Assembly (NCBI GenBank): GCA_033032865.1
Contig: JAWHQI010000753.1
Coordinates: forward strand, 62,001 to 126,000
Reading direction: 5' to 3'
Source of the DNA: Dactylorhiza incarnata
Lineage: Eukaryota > Streptophyta > Magnoliopsida > Asparagales > Orchidaceae
Length of the DNA: 64,000 nt
Shown here: piece by piece, positions 28,850 through 42,171 of the stretch
Layout: each line of letters begins with the position of its first letter
Position numbering within the stretch: position 1 is the first letter of the stretch
The notes under the pieces: model-generated
What the model was told of the DNA's origin: nothing
Database searches by the model: none
The model's input: only the letters and a program-made list of their open reading frames with translations
Made by a program: the position numbers and the translations under genes

Positions 28850-30882
28850 GCCGCGCCTTCAGAAAATAGACATCATATCTGACATTTTTAGGAAAAGTGT
28901 TCAACATGAAAGTTGTAGATCTCGTCGAGATCTACAACATTTATGTTGAACACTTTTCCTAAAAATGTCATATAGGACGTCGATTTTCAAAAGCGCGTGT
29001 TATGCGTATATTACCTAAACTATACGATTCGCAATTGTTCTGCCTGGTGCCGCGCCTTCAGAAAATAGACATCCTATATGACATTTTTAGGAAAAGTGTT
29101 CAACATGAAAGTTGTAGATCTCGTCGAGATCTACAACTTTGATGTTGAACACTTTTCCTAAAAATGTTATATAGGACGTCTATTTTCAAAAGGCGCGTGT
29201 TCTGCGTATATTACCTAAAATATGCGATTCGCAATTGTTCTGCCCGGTGCCGCGCCTTCAGAAAATAGACATCCTATATGAAATTTTTAGGAAAAGTGTT
29301 CAACATGAAAGTTGTAGATCTCGTCGAGATCTACAACTTTGATGTTGAACACTTTTCCTACAAATGTCATATAGGACGTCTATTTTCAAATGGCGCGTGT
29401 TCTGCGTATATTAGCTAAACTATGCGATTCGCAATTGTTCTGCCCGGTGTCGCGCCTTCAGAAAATAGACATCCTATATGACATTTTTAGGAAAAGTGTT
29501 CAACATGAAAGTTGTAGATCTCATCGAGATCTACAACTTTGATGTTGAACACTTTTCCTAAAAATGTCATATAGGACGTCTATTTTCAAAAGGCGCGTGT
29601 TATGCGTATATTACCTAAACTATACGATTCGCAATTGTTCTGCCCGGTGCCGCGCCTTCAGAAAATAGACATCCTATATGACATTTTTAGGAAAAGTGTT
29701 CAACATGAAAGTTGTAGATCTCGTCGAGATCTACAACTTTGATGTTGAACACTTTTCCTAAAAATGTCATATAGGACGTCTATTTTCAAAAGGCGCGTGT
29801 TCTGCGTATATTACCTAAATTATGCGATTCGCAATTGTTCTGCCCGGTGCCGCGCCTTTAGAAAATAGACATCCTATATGACATTTTTAGGAAAAGTGTT
29901 CAACATGAAAGTTGTAGATCTCGTCGAGATCTACAACTTTGATGTTGAACACTTTTTCCTAAAAATGTCATATAGGACGTACTATTTTCAAAAGGCGCGT
30001 GTTCTGCGTATATTACCTAAACTATGCGATTCGCAATTGTTCTGCCCGGTGCCGCGCCTTCAGAAAATAGACATCATATCTGACATTTTTAGGAAAAGTG
30101 TTCAACATGAAAGTTGTAGATCTCGTCGAGATCTACAACATTTATGTTGAACACTTTTCCTAAAAATGTCATATAGGACGTCGATTTTCAAAAGCGCGTG
30201 TTATGCGTATATTACCTAAACTATACGATTCGCAATTGTTCTGCCTGGTGCCGCGCCTTCAGAAAATAGACATCCTATATGACATTTTTAGGAAAAGTGT
30301 TCAACATGAAAGTTGTAGATCTCGTCGAGATCTACAACTTTGATGTTGAACACTTTTCCTAAAAATGTTATATAGGACGTCTATTTTCAAAAGGCGCGTG
30401 TTCTGCGTATATTACCTAAAATATGCGATTCGCAATTGTTCTGCCCGGTGCCGCGCCTTCAGAAAATAGACATCCTATATTGAAATTTTTAGGAAAAGTG
30501 TTCGACATGAAAGTTGTAGATCTCGTCGAGATCTACAACTTTGATGTTGAACACTTTTCCTAAAAATGTCATATAGGACGTCTATTTTCAAATGGCGCGT
30601 GTTCTGCGTATATTAGCTAAACTATGCGATTCGCAATTGTTCTGCCCGGTGTCGCGCCTTCAGAAAATAGACATCCTATATGACATTTTTAGGAAAAGTG
30701 TTCAACATGAAAGTTGTAGATCTCATCGAGATCTACAACTTTGATGTTGAACACTTTTCCTAAAAATGTCATATAAGACGTCTATTTTCAAAAGGCGCGT
30801 GTTATGCGTATATTACCTAAACTTTACGATTCGCAATTGTTCTGCCCGGTGCCGCGCCTTCAGAAAATAGACATCCTATATG
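28850..30882 (+). repeat. Six-monomer duplication, offset about 1201 bp
   Basis: Rare variants recur in order: CATCATATCTGAC (28871, 30072), TCGATTTTCAAAAGCGCG, TGCCTGGTGCC, CAAATGGCGCG (29387, 30589) and TTAGCTAAAC. Matching fades at about 29680 and 30882. Confidence 0.85.
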
Positions 30883-31790
30883 ATATTTTTAGGAAAAGTG
30901 TTCAACATGAAAGTTGTAGATCTCGACGAGATCTACAACTTTCATGTTGAACACTTTTCCTAAAAATGTCATATAGGACGTCTATTTTCAAAAGGCGCGT
31001 GTTCTGCGTATATTACCTAAAATATGCGATTCGCAATTGTTCTGCCCGGTGCCGCGCCTTCAGAAAATAGACATCCTATATGAAATTTTTAGGAAAAGTG
31101 TTCAACATGAAAGTTGTAGATCTCGTCGAGATCTACAACTCTGATGTTGAACACTTTTCCTAAAAATGTCATATAGGATGTCTATTTTCAAAAGGCGTGT
31201 GTTCTGCGTATATTACCTAAACTATGCGATTCGCAATTGTTCTGCCCGGTGCCGCGCCTTCAGAAAATAGACATCCTATATGACATTTTTAGGAAAAGTG
31301 TTCAACATCAAAGTTGTAGATCTCGACGAGATCTACAACTTTGATGTTGAACACTTTTCCTAAAAATATCATATAGGACGTCTATTTTCAAAAGGCGCGT
31401 GTTCTGCGTATATTACCAAAACTATGCGATTCGCAATTGTTCTGCCCGGTGCCGCGCCTTCAGAAAATAGACATCCTATATGAAATTTTTAGGAAAAGTG
31501 TTCAACATGAAAGTTGTAGATCTCGTCGAGATCTACAACTTTGATGTTGAACACTTTTGCTAAAAATGTCATATAGGATGTCTATTTTCAAAAGGCGTGT
31601 GTTCTGCGTATATTACCTAAACTATGCGATTCGCAATTGTTCTGCCCTGTGCCGCGCCTTCAGAAAATAGACATCATATATGACATTTTTAGGAAAAGTG
31701 TTCAACATCAAAGTTGTAGATCTCGACGAGATCTACAACTTTGATGTTGAACACTTTTCCTAAAAATATCATATAGGACGTCTATTTTCA

Positions 31791-32875
31791 AAAGTCGCGT
31801 GTTCTGCGTATATTACCTAAACTATGCGATTCGCAATTGTTCTGCCCGGTGCCCGCCTTCAGAAAATTGACATCCTATATGACATTTTTAGGAAAAGTAT
31901 TCAACATGAAAGTTGTAGATCTCGTCGAGATCTACAACTTTGATGTTGAACACTTTTCCTAAAAATGTCATATTGGACGTCTATTTTCAAAAGGCGCGTG
32001 TTCTGCGTATATTACCTAAACTATGCGATTCGCAATTGTTCTGCCCGGTGCCGCGCCTTCATAAAATAGACGTCCTATATGACATTTTTAGGAAAAGTGT
32101 TCAACATGAAAGTTGTAGATCTCGTCGAGATCTAGAACTTTGATGTTGAACACTTTTCCTAAAAATGTAATATAGGACGTCTATTTTCAAAAGGCGCGTG
32201 TTCTGCGTATACCTAAACTATGCGATTCGCAATTGTTCTGCTCGGTGCCGCGCCTTCAGAAAATAGACATCCTATATGACATTTTTAGGAAAAGTGTTCA
32301 ACATGAAAGTTGTAGATCTCGTCGAGATCTACAACTTTGATGTTGAACACTTTTCCTAAAAATGTCATATAGGACGTCTATTTTCAAAAGTCGCGTGTTC
32401 TGCGTATATTACCTAAACTATGCGATTCGCAATTGTTCTGCCCGGTGCCCGCCTTCAGAAAATTGACATCCTATATGACATTTTTAGGAAAAGTATTCAA
32501 CATGAAAGTTGTAGATCTCGTCGAGATCTACAACTTTGATGTTGAACACTTTTCCTAAAAATGTCATATTGGACGTCTATTTTCAAAAGGCGCGTGTTCT
32601 GCGTATATTACCTAAACTATGCGATTCGCAATTGTTCTGCCCGGTGCCGCGCCTTCATAAAATAGACATCCTATATGACATTTTTAGGAAAAGTGTTCAA
32701 CATGAAAGTTGTAGATCTCGTCGAGATCTAGAACTTTGATGTTGAACACTTTTCCTAAAAATGTAATATAGGACGTCTATTTTCAAAAGGCGCGTGTTCT
32801 GCGTATACCTAAACTATGCGATTCGCAATTGTTCTGCTCGGTGCCGCGCCTTCAGAAAATAGACATCCTATATGA
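31791..32875 (+). repeat. Three-monomer duplication, offset 596 bp, next to the inversion
   Basis: GTGCCCGCCTTCAGAAAATTG, TTCATAAAATAGAC, GATCTAGAAC and GCGTATACCTAAAC recur at an offset of 596 bp. The second copy ends about 40 bp before the hairpin where orientation flips. Confidence 0.88.
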
Positions 32876-32918
32876 TATTTTTAGGAAAAGTGTTCAACAT
32901 CAAATTTGTAGATCTCGA

Positions 32919-35900
32919 CGAGATCTACAACTTTCATGTTGAACACTTTTCCTAAAAATGTCATATATGATGTCTATTTTATGATGGCGCGGCACCGGGC
33001 AGAACAATTGCGAATCGCATAGTTTAGGTAATATACGCAGAACACGCGCCTTTTGAAAATAGACGTCCAATATGACATTTTTAGGAAAAGTGTTCAACAT
33101 CAAAGTTGTAGATCTCGACGAGATCTACAACTTTCATGTTGAACACTTTTCCTAAAAATGTCATATAGGATGTCTATTTTCTGAAGGCGCGGCACCGGGC
33201 AGAGCAATTGCGAATCGCATAGTTTAGGTAATATACGCAGAACACGCACCTTTTGAAAATAGACATCCTATATGATATTTTTAGGAAAAGTGTTCAACAT
33301 CAAAGTTGTAGATCTCGTCGAGATCTACAACTTTGATGTTGAACACTTTTCCTAAAAATGTCATATAGGATGTCTATTTTCTGAAGGCGCGGCACCGGGC
33401 AGAACAATTGCGAATCGCATAGTTTAGGTAATATACGCAGAACACACGCCATGTGAAAATAGATATCCTATATGACATTTTTAGGAAAAGTGTTCAACAT
33501 CAAAGTTGTAGATCTCGACGAGATCTACAACTTTCATGTTGAACACTTTTCCTAAAAATTTCATATAGGATGTCTATTTTCTGAAGGCGCGGCACCGGGC
33601 AGAACAATTGCGAATCGCATATTTTAGGTAATATACGCAGAACACGCGCCTTTTGAAAATAGACGTCCTATATGACATTTTTAGGAAAAGTGTTCAACAT
33701 CAAAGTTGTAGATCTCGACGAGATCTACAACTTTCATGTTGAACACTTTTCCTAAAAATGTCATATAGGATGTCTATTTTCTGAAGGCGCGGCACCGGGC
33801 AGAACAATTGCGAATCTTATAATTTAGGTAATATACGCATAACACGCGCTTTTTGAAAATCGACGTTCTATATGACATTTTTAGGAAAAGTGTTCAACAT
33901 AAATGTTGTAGATCTCGACGAGATCTACAACTTTCATGTTGAACACTTTTCCTAAAAATGTCATATAAGATGTCTATTTTCTGAAGGCGCGGCACCGGGC
34001 AGAACAATTGCGAATCGCATTGTTTAGGTAATATACGCAGAACACGCGCCTTTTGAAAATAGACGTCCTATATGACATTTTTAGTAAAAGTGTTCAACAT
34101 CAAAGTTGTAGATCTCGAGGAGATCTACAACTTTCATGTTGAACACTTTTCCTAAAAGTGTCATATACGATGTCTATTTTCTGAAGGCGCGGCACCGGGC
34201 AGAACAATTGCGAATCGCATAGTTTAGGTAATATACGCAGAACACGCGCCTTTTGAAAATAGACGTCCTATATGACATTTTTAGGAAAAGTGTTCAACAT
34301 CAAAGTTGTAGATCTCGACGAGATCTACAACTTTCATGTTGAACACTTTTCCTAAAAATGTCATATAGGATGTCTATTTTCTGAAGGCGCGGCACCGGGC
34401 AGAACAATCGCATAGTTTAGGTAATATACGCAGAACACGCGCCTATTGAAAATAGACCTCCTATATGACATTTTTAGGAAAAGTGTTCAACATCAAAGTT
34501 GTAGATCTCGTCGAGATCTACAACTTTGATGTTGAACACTTTTCCTAAAAATGTCATATAGGATGTCTATTTTCTGAAGGCGCGGCACCGGGCAGAACAA
34601 TTGCGAATCGCATAGTTTAGGTAATATACGCAGAACACGCGCCTTTTGAAAATAGACGTCCTTTATGACATTTTTAGGAAAAGTGTTCAACATCAAAGTT
34701 GTAGATCTCGACGAGATCTACAACTTTCATGTTGAACACTTTTCCTAAAAGTGTCATATAGGATGTCTATTTTCTGAAGGCGCGGCACCGGGCAGAACAA
34801 TTGCGAATCGCATAGTTTAGGTAATATACGCAGAACACGCGCCTTTTGAAAATAGACGTCCTATATGACATTTTTAGGAAAAGTGTTCAACATCAAAGTT
34901 GTAGATCTCGACGAGATCTACAACTTTGATGTTGAACACTTTTCCTAAAAATGACATATAGGACGTCTATTCTCTGAAGGCGCGGCACCGGGCAGAACAA
35001 TTGCGAATCGCATAGTTTAGGTAATATAAGCAGAACGCGCCTTTTGAAAATAGACGTTCTATATGATATTTTTAGGAAAAGTGTTCAACATCAAAGTTGT
35101 AGATCTCGACGAGATCTACAACTTTCATGTTGAACAGTTTTCCTAAAAATGTCATATAGGATGTCTATTTTCTAAAGGCGCGGCACCGGGCAGAACAATT
35201 GCGAATCGCATAGTTTAGGTAATATACGCAGAACACGCGCCTTTTGAAAATAGACGTCCTATATGACATTTTTAGGAAAAGTGTTCAACATCAAAGTTGT
35301 AGATCTCGACGAGATCTACAACTTTCATGTTGAACACTTTTCCTAAAAATGTCATATAGGATGTCTATTTTCTGAAGGCGCGGCACCGGGCAGAACAATT
35401 GCGAATCGCATAGTTTAGGTAATATACGCAGAACACGCGCCTTTTGAAAATAGACGTCCTATATGACATTTTTAGGAAAAGTGTTCAACATCAAAGTTGT
35501 AGATCTCGACGAGATCTACAACTTTCATGTTGAACACTTTTCCTAAAAATATCATATAGGATGTCTATTTTCTAAAGGCGCGGCACCGGGCAGAACAATT
35601 GCGAATCGCATAGTTTAGGTAATATAAGCAGAACACGCGCCTTATGAAAATAGACGTCCTATATGACATTTTTAGTCGAGATCTACAACTTTGATGTTGA
35701 ACACTTTTCCTAAAAATGTCATATAGGATGTCTATTTTCTGAAGGCGCGGCACCGGGCAGAACAATTGCGAATCGCATAGTTTAGGTAATATACCCAGAA
35801 CACGCGCCTTTTGAAAATAGACGTCCTATATGACATTTTTAGGAAAAGTGTTCAACATCAAAGTTGTAGATCTCGACGAGATCTACAACTTTCATGTTGA

Positions 35901-38900
35901 ACACTTTTCCTAAAAGTGTCATATAGGATGTCTATTTTCTGAAGGCGCGGCACCGGGCAGAACAATTGCAAATCGCATAGTTTAGGTAATATACGCAGAA
36001 CACGCGCCTTTTGAAAATAGACGTCCTATATGACATTTTCAGGAAAAGTGTTCAACATCAAAGTTGTAGATCTCGACGAGATCTACAACTTTGATGTTGA
36101 ACACTTTTCCTGAAAATGTCATATATGACGTCTATTTTCTGAAGGCGCGGCACCGGGCAGAACAATTGCGAATCGCATAGTTTAGGTAATATACCCAGAA
36201 CACGCGCCTTTTGAAAATAGACGTCCTATATGACATTTTCAGGAAAAGTGTTCAACATCAAAGTTGTAGATCTCGACGAGATCTACAACTTTCATGTTGA
36301 ACACTTTTCCTAAAAATGTCATATAGGATGTCTATTTTCTGAAGACGCGGCACCGGGCAGAACAATTGTGAATCGCATAGTTTAGGTAATATACGCAGAA
36401 CACGCGCCTTTTGAAAATAGATGTCCTATATGACATTTTTAGGAAAAGTGTTCAACATCAAAGTTATAGATCTCGTCGAGATCTACAACTTTGATGTAGA
36501 ACACTTTTCCTAAAAATGTCATATAGGATGTCAATTTTCTGAAGGCGCGGCACCGGGCAGAACAATTGCGAATCGCATAGTTTAGGTAATATACGCAGAA
36601 CACGCGCCTTTTGAAAATAGTCGTCCAATATGACATTTTTAGGAAAAGTGTTGAACATCAAAGTTGTAGATATCGACGAGATCTACAACTTTCATGTTGA
36701 ATACTTTTCCTAAAAATGTCATATAAGATGTCTATTTTCTGAAGGCGCGGCACCGGGCAGAACAATTGCGAATCGCATAGTTTAGGTAATATACGCAGAA
36801 CACGCGCATTTTGAAAATATACGTCCTATATGATATTTTTAGGAAAAGTGTTCAACATCAAAGTTGTAGATCTCGTCGAGATCTACAACTTTGATGTTGA
36901 ACACTTTTCCTAAAAATGTCATATAGGATGTCTATTTTCTGAAGTCGCGGCACCGGGCAGAACAATTGTGAATCGCATAGTTTAGGTAATATACGCAGAA
37001 CACGCGCCTTTTGAAAATAGACATCCTATATGACATTTTTAGGAAAAGTGTTCAACATCAAAGTTGTAGATCTCGACGATCTACAACTTTGATGTTGAAC
37101 ACTTTTCCTAAAAATGACATATAGGACGTCTATTTTCTGAAGGCGCGGCACCGGGCAGAACAATTGCGAATCGCATAGTTAAAGTAATATACGCAGAACA
37201 CGCGCCTTTTGAAAATAGACGTCCTATATGACATTTTTAGGAAAAGTGTTCAACATCAAAGTTGTAGATCTCGACGAGATCTACAACTTTCATGTTGAAC
37301 ACTTTTCCTAAAAATGTCATATAGGATGTCTATTTTCTGAAGGCGCGGCACCGGGCAGAACAATTGCGAATCGCATAGTTTAGGTAATATACGCAGAACA
37401 CGCGCCTTTTGAAAATAGACGTCCAATATAACATTTTTAGGAAAAGTCTAAAAATGTCATATAGGATGTCTATTTTCTGAAGGCGCGGCACCGGGCAGAA
37501 TAATTGCGAATCGCATAGTTTAGGTAATATACGCAGAACACGCGCCTTTTGAAAGTAGACGTCCTATATTATATTTTTAGGAAAAGTGTTCAACATCAAA
37601 GTTGTAGATCTCGTCGAGATCTACAACTTTGATGTTGAACACTTTTCCTAAAAATGTCATATACGATATCTATTTTCTGAAGGCGCGGCACCGGGCAGAA
37701 CAATTGCGAATCGCATAGTTTAGGTAATATATGCAGAACACACGCCTTTTGAAAATAGACATCCTATATGACATTTTTAGGAAAAGTGTTCAACATCAAA
37801 ATTGTAGATCTCGACGAGATCTACAACTATCATGTTGAACACTTTTCCTAAAAATTTCATATAGGATGTCTATTTTCTGAAGGCGCGGCACCGGGCAGAA
37901 CAATTGCGAATCGCATATTTTAGGTAATATATGCAGAACACGCGCCTTTTGAAAATAGATGTCCTATATAACATTTTTAGGAAAAGTGTTCAACATCAAA
38001 GTTGTAGATCTCGACGAGATCTACAACTTTCATGTTGAACACTTTTCCTAAAAATGTCATATAGGATGTCTATTTTCTGAAGGCGCGGCACCGAGCAGAA
38101 CAATAGCGAATCGCATAGTTTAGGTAATATACGCAGAACACACGCCTTTTGAAAATAGACATCCTATATGACATTTTTAGGAAAAGTGTTCAACATCAAA
38201 GTTGTAGATCTCGACGAGATCTACAACTTTCATGTTGAACACTTTTCCTAAAAATGTCATATAGGATGTCTATTTTCTGAAGGCGCGGCACCGCGCAGAA
38301 CAATTGTGAATCGCATAGTTTAGGTAATATACGCAGAACACGCGCCTTTTGAAAATAGACGTCCTATATGACATTTTTAGGAAAAGTGTTCAACATCAAA
38401 GTTGTAGATCTCGACGAGATCTACAACTTTCATGTTGAACACTTTTCCTAAAAATGTCATATAGGATGTCTATTTTCTGAAGGCGCGGCACCGAGCAGAA
38501 CAATTGCGAATCGCATAGTTTAGGTAATATACGCAGAACACGCGCCTTTTGAAAATAGATGTCCTATATGAAATTTTTATGAAAAGTGTTCAACATGAAA
38601 GTTATAGATCTCGACGAGATCTACAACTTTGATGTTGAACACTTTTCCTAAAAATGTCATATAGGATGTCTATTTTCTGAAGGCGCGGCTCCGGGCAGAA
38701 CAATTGCGAATCGCATAGTTTAGGTAATATACCCAGAACACGCGCCTTTTGAAAATAGACGTCCTATATGACATTTTTAGGAAAAGTGTTCAACATCAAA
38801 GTTGTAGATCTCGACGAGATCTACAACTTTGATGTTGAACACTTTTCCTAAAAATGTCATATAGGATGTCTATTTTCTGAAGGCGCGGCACCGGGCAGAA

Positions 38901-40868
38901 CAATTGCGAATCGCATAGTTTAGGTAATATACCCAGAACACGCGCCTTTTGAAAATAGACGTCCTATATGACATTTTTAGGAAAAGTGTTCAACATCAAA
39001 GTTGTATATCTCGACGAGATCTAGAACTTTCATGTCGAACACTTTTCCTAAAAATGTCATATAGGATGTCTATTTTCTGAAGGCGCGGCACCGGGCAGAA
39101 CAATTGCGAATCGCATAGTTTAGGTAATATACCCAGAACACGCGCCTTTTGAAAATAGACATCCTATATGACATTTTTAGGAAAAGTGTTCAACATCAAA
39201 GTTGTAGATCTCGACGAGATCTACAACTTTCATGTTGAACACTTTTCCTAAAAATGTCATATAGGATGTCTATTTTCTGAAGGCGCGGCACCGCGCAGAA
39301 CAATTGTGAATCGCATAGTTTAGGTAATATACGCAGAACACGCGCCTTTTGAAAATAGACGTCCTATATGACATTTTTAGGAAAAGTGTTCAACATCAAA
39401 GTTGTAGATCTCGACGAGATCTACAACTTTCATGTTGAACACTTTTCCTAAAAATGTCATATAGGATGTCTATTTTCTGAAGGCGCGGCACCGAGCAGAA
39501 CAATTGCGAATCGCATAGTTTAGGTAATATACGCAGAACACGCGCCTTTTGAAAATAGATGTCCTATATGAAATTTTTATGAAAAGTGTTCAACATGAAA
39601 GTTATAGATCTCGACGAGATCTACAACTTTGATGTTGAACACTTTTCCTAAAAATGTCATATAGGATGTCTATTTTCTGAAGGCGCGGCTCCGGGCAGAA
39701 CAATTGCGAATCGCATAGTTTAGGTAATATACCCAGAACACGCGCCTTTTGAAAATAGACGTCCTATATGACATTTTTAGGAAAAGTGTTCAACATCAAA
39801 GTTGTAGATCTCGACGAGATCTACAACTTTGATGTTGAACACTTTTCCTAAAAATGTCATATAGGATGTCTATTTTCTGAAGGCGCGGCACCGGGCAGAA
39901 CAATTGCGAATCGCATAGTTTAGGTAATATACCCAGAACACGCGCCTTTTGAAAATAGACGTCCTATATGACATTTTTAGGAAAAGTGTTCAACATCAAA
40001 GTTGTATATCTCGACGAGATCTAGAACTTTCATGTCGAACACTTTTCCTAAAAATGTCATATAGGATGTCTATTTTCTGAAGGCGCGGCACCGGGCAGAA
40101 CAATTGCGAATCGCATAGTTTAGGTAATATACCCAGAACACGCGCCTTTCGAAAATAGACGTCCTATATGACATTTTTAGGAAAAGTGTTCAACATCAAA
40201 GTTGTAGATCTCGACGAGATCTACAACTTTCATGTTGAACACTTTTCCTAAAAATGTCATATAGGATGTCTATTTTCTGAAGGCGCGGCACCGGGCAGAA
40301 CAATTGCGAATCGCATAGTTTAGGTAATATACGCAGAACACGCGCCTTTTGAAAATAGACATCCTATATGACATTTTTAGGCAAAGTGTTCAACATCAAA
40401 GTTGTAGATCTCGACGAGATCTAAAACTTTCATGTTGAACACTTTTCCTAAAAATATCATATAGGATGTCTATTTTCTGAAGGCGCGGCACCGGGCAGAA
40501 CAATTGCGAATTGCATAGTTTAGGTAATATAAGCAGAACACGCGCCTTATGAAAATATACGTCCTATATGACATTTTTCGGAAAAGTGTTCAACATCGAA
40601 GTTGTAGATCTCGACGAGATCTACAACTTTCATGTTGAACACTTTTCCTAAAAATGTCATATAGGATGTCTATTTTCTGAAGGCGCGGCACCGGGCAGAA
40701 CAATTGCGAATCGCATAGTTTAGGTAATATACCCAGAACACGCGCCTTTTGAAAATAGAGTCCTATATGACATTTTTAGGAAAAGTGTTCAACATCAAAG
40801 TTGTAGATCTCGACGAGATCTACAACTTTCATGTTGAACAATTTTCCTAAAAATGTCATATAGGACGT
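32919..40868 (-). repeat. Satellite array 2, minus-oriented half, about 40 monomers
   Basis: Reverse-complement monomers (core GCAGAACAATTGCGAATCGC). Deletions that remove hairpin arms occur near 35674 and 37447. The array stops at about 40868 and is fused to a 5'-truncated ORF B in plus orientation. Confidence 0.97.
38145..40144 (-). repeat. Five-monomer (1000-bp) higher-order block in tandem duplicate
   Basis: 38145-39144 and 39145-40144 match at an offset of exactly 1000 bp, including the rare variants CCGCGCAGAACAATTGTG, AAATTTTTATGAAAAG, GTTATAGATC, CGGCTCCGGGC, GTTGTATATC and CATGTCGAAC. Almost no differences between copies, so the duplication is very recent. Confidence 0.93.
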
Positions 40869-40902
40869 ATAGGATCTTCTTTCCCCTTGCCCTCCAACCA
40901 CC

Positions 40903-42171
40903 ATGAGCTCTAGAGATCGCCACAACGTCTACCAACGCTCCGGCCGCCCTTCTGCTTCTCTTGCTCTGATCCTTGCTCGGATGGCTACTTTTTGTAAGGA
41001 TTCGCACACGCGGCGATTCAACTCTCTTAAGGAGAAGCCATTCCTATCACAGCGTCTAGTGGATTGGAACGAGCTAAATTCCATCGGCGATAATGGAGAG
41101 TTGGGGGAGGCCGTCCGCCAACGCTATTCTTTTGATCACTGGAGTGGGGTGTTTGGGTGCAGTGACCTCGGCTACCGGGAGCTTACCTTGGAGTTCCTTG
41201 CAACGTTTGAGTGGGATGTGTTGCCCTCCGGTCAACGTCCAAGAAAGTGCTCTTTCCGAATTTTGGGCAAGGTCTTCACTCTATCCTTGTCTGAGTTGGC
41301 GGTGCATGCTGACTTTTACACCGAAGCCGAGGCTGCGGCGATTCCTTTTCTGGATTTGAATGTCTCCTTCCCTGATGGTGTCACCCCGCGTGCTGTGTGG
41401 TGTGCTCTCACGGGTCGTGATGAAGAATATGTTGCCAGGAAAAGCAAATCTACCTGGATCGTCGCGCCTGCTCTCCGATTCCTGCAGCACGTCCTTAGCC
41501 ACTCTCTTGTCGCCCGTGCCCTTAGTCAGAACGTGGTGGGGTGGCAAGATCTGATCTCCCTTTATAGTATGGAATTTCGGCAGCCCTTGCATCTTGGCTA
41601 CATGCTTGCTTTCTTCTTCCACCACTAGGCCACTTACGGTCTCACAGGTGCCATTGGTGGTGCCTACTATATTACCCGCATTGCCAAAAGCCTGGGGGTT
41701 TGGAGTCATCTGCCTCCGATGGTGCAGGTGACTGCGCCCTCCTTCATCACTCGGGCCACCATGGTGAGTTTCCATCTATTACGGGTCGTGGGGAAGAAGA
41801 GTAGTAGACGTTTTGTAGTCGTGATGCCGGGAGATGCGCCTAGGGAGAGGCAAGGCGACGAGGAGCACGGAGAGCCGGCTGATCCGCCAAATACTCACCG
41901 CGAGGTAGCCCTTCCGCAGCCGCGGAGTCATTCATTTCAGCAGGAGCGGAGAGCCAAGGAGGAGGGCAGTTCTTCTAGAGCGTCGGAGGTGCCAAGTTTC
42001 AATCAGCGCCTCTCCGATCTGGAAGCAAACCAGTACTGGCTAACGGATTTGGTCTATCAGTAAGCATTGCGGGGAGGACTAAATATTCCCCCACCTCCTG
42101 GTCGGGCCGCATCATCTTCCAGACGGTCGCCGTCCGTTGTGGTTATAGATAGCGACAGCGACGACGAGTGA
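40903..42171 (+). pseudogene. ORF B of macro-unit 3, promoterless and with two stops
   Basis: Close copy of 22769-24037. The array joins about 35 bp upstream of the ATG, so ORF A, the palindromes and the TATA box are absent. GAG to TAG at 41626-41628 ends the product at 241 residues, and CAA to TAA at 42061-42063 gives a second stop. The 3' part still encodes the VVVIDSDSDDE tail out to TGA 42169-42171. Substitutions rather than frameshifts, so decay is young. Confidence 0.85.

Larger units (their letters stand above)
27434..32918 (+). repeat. Satellite array 2, plus-oriented half, about 27 monomers
   Basis: The same 200-bp monomers as array 1, with more length variants: a truncated hairpin near 28540, and TTA missing in GCGTATACC near 32205 and 32803. 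It ends at the hairpin centre A32918, after which all monomers are inverted. Confidence 0.97.
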
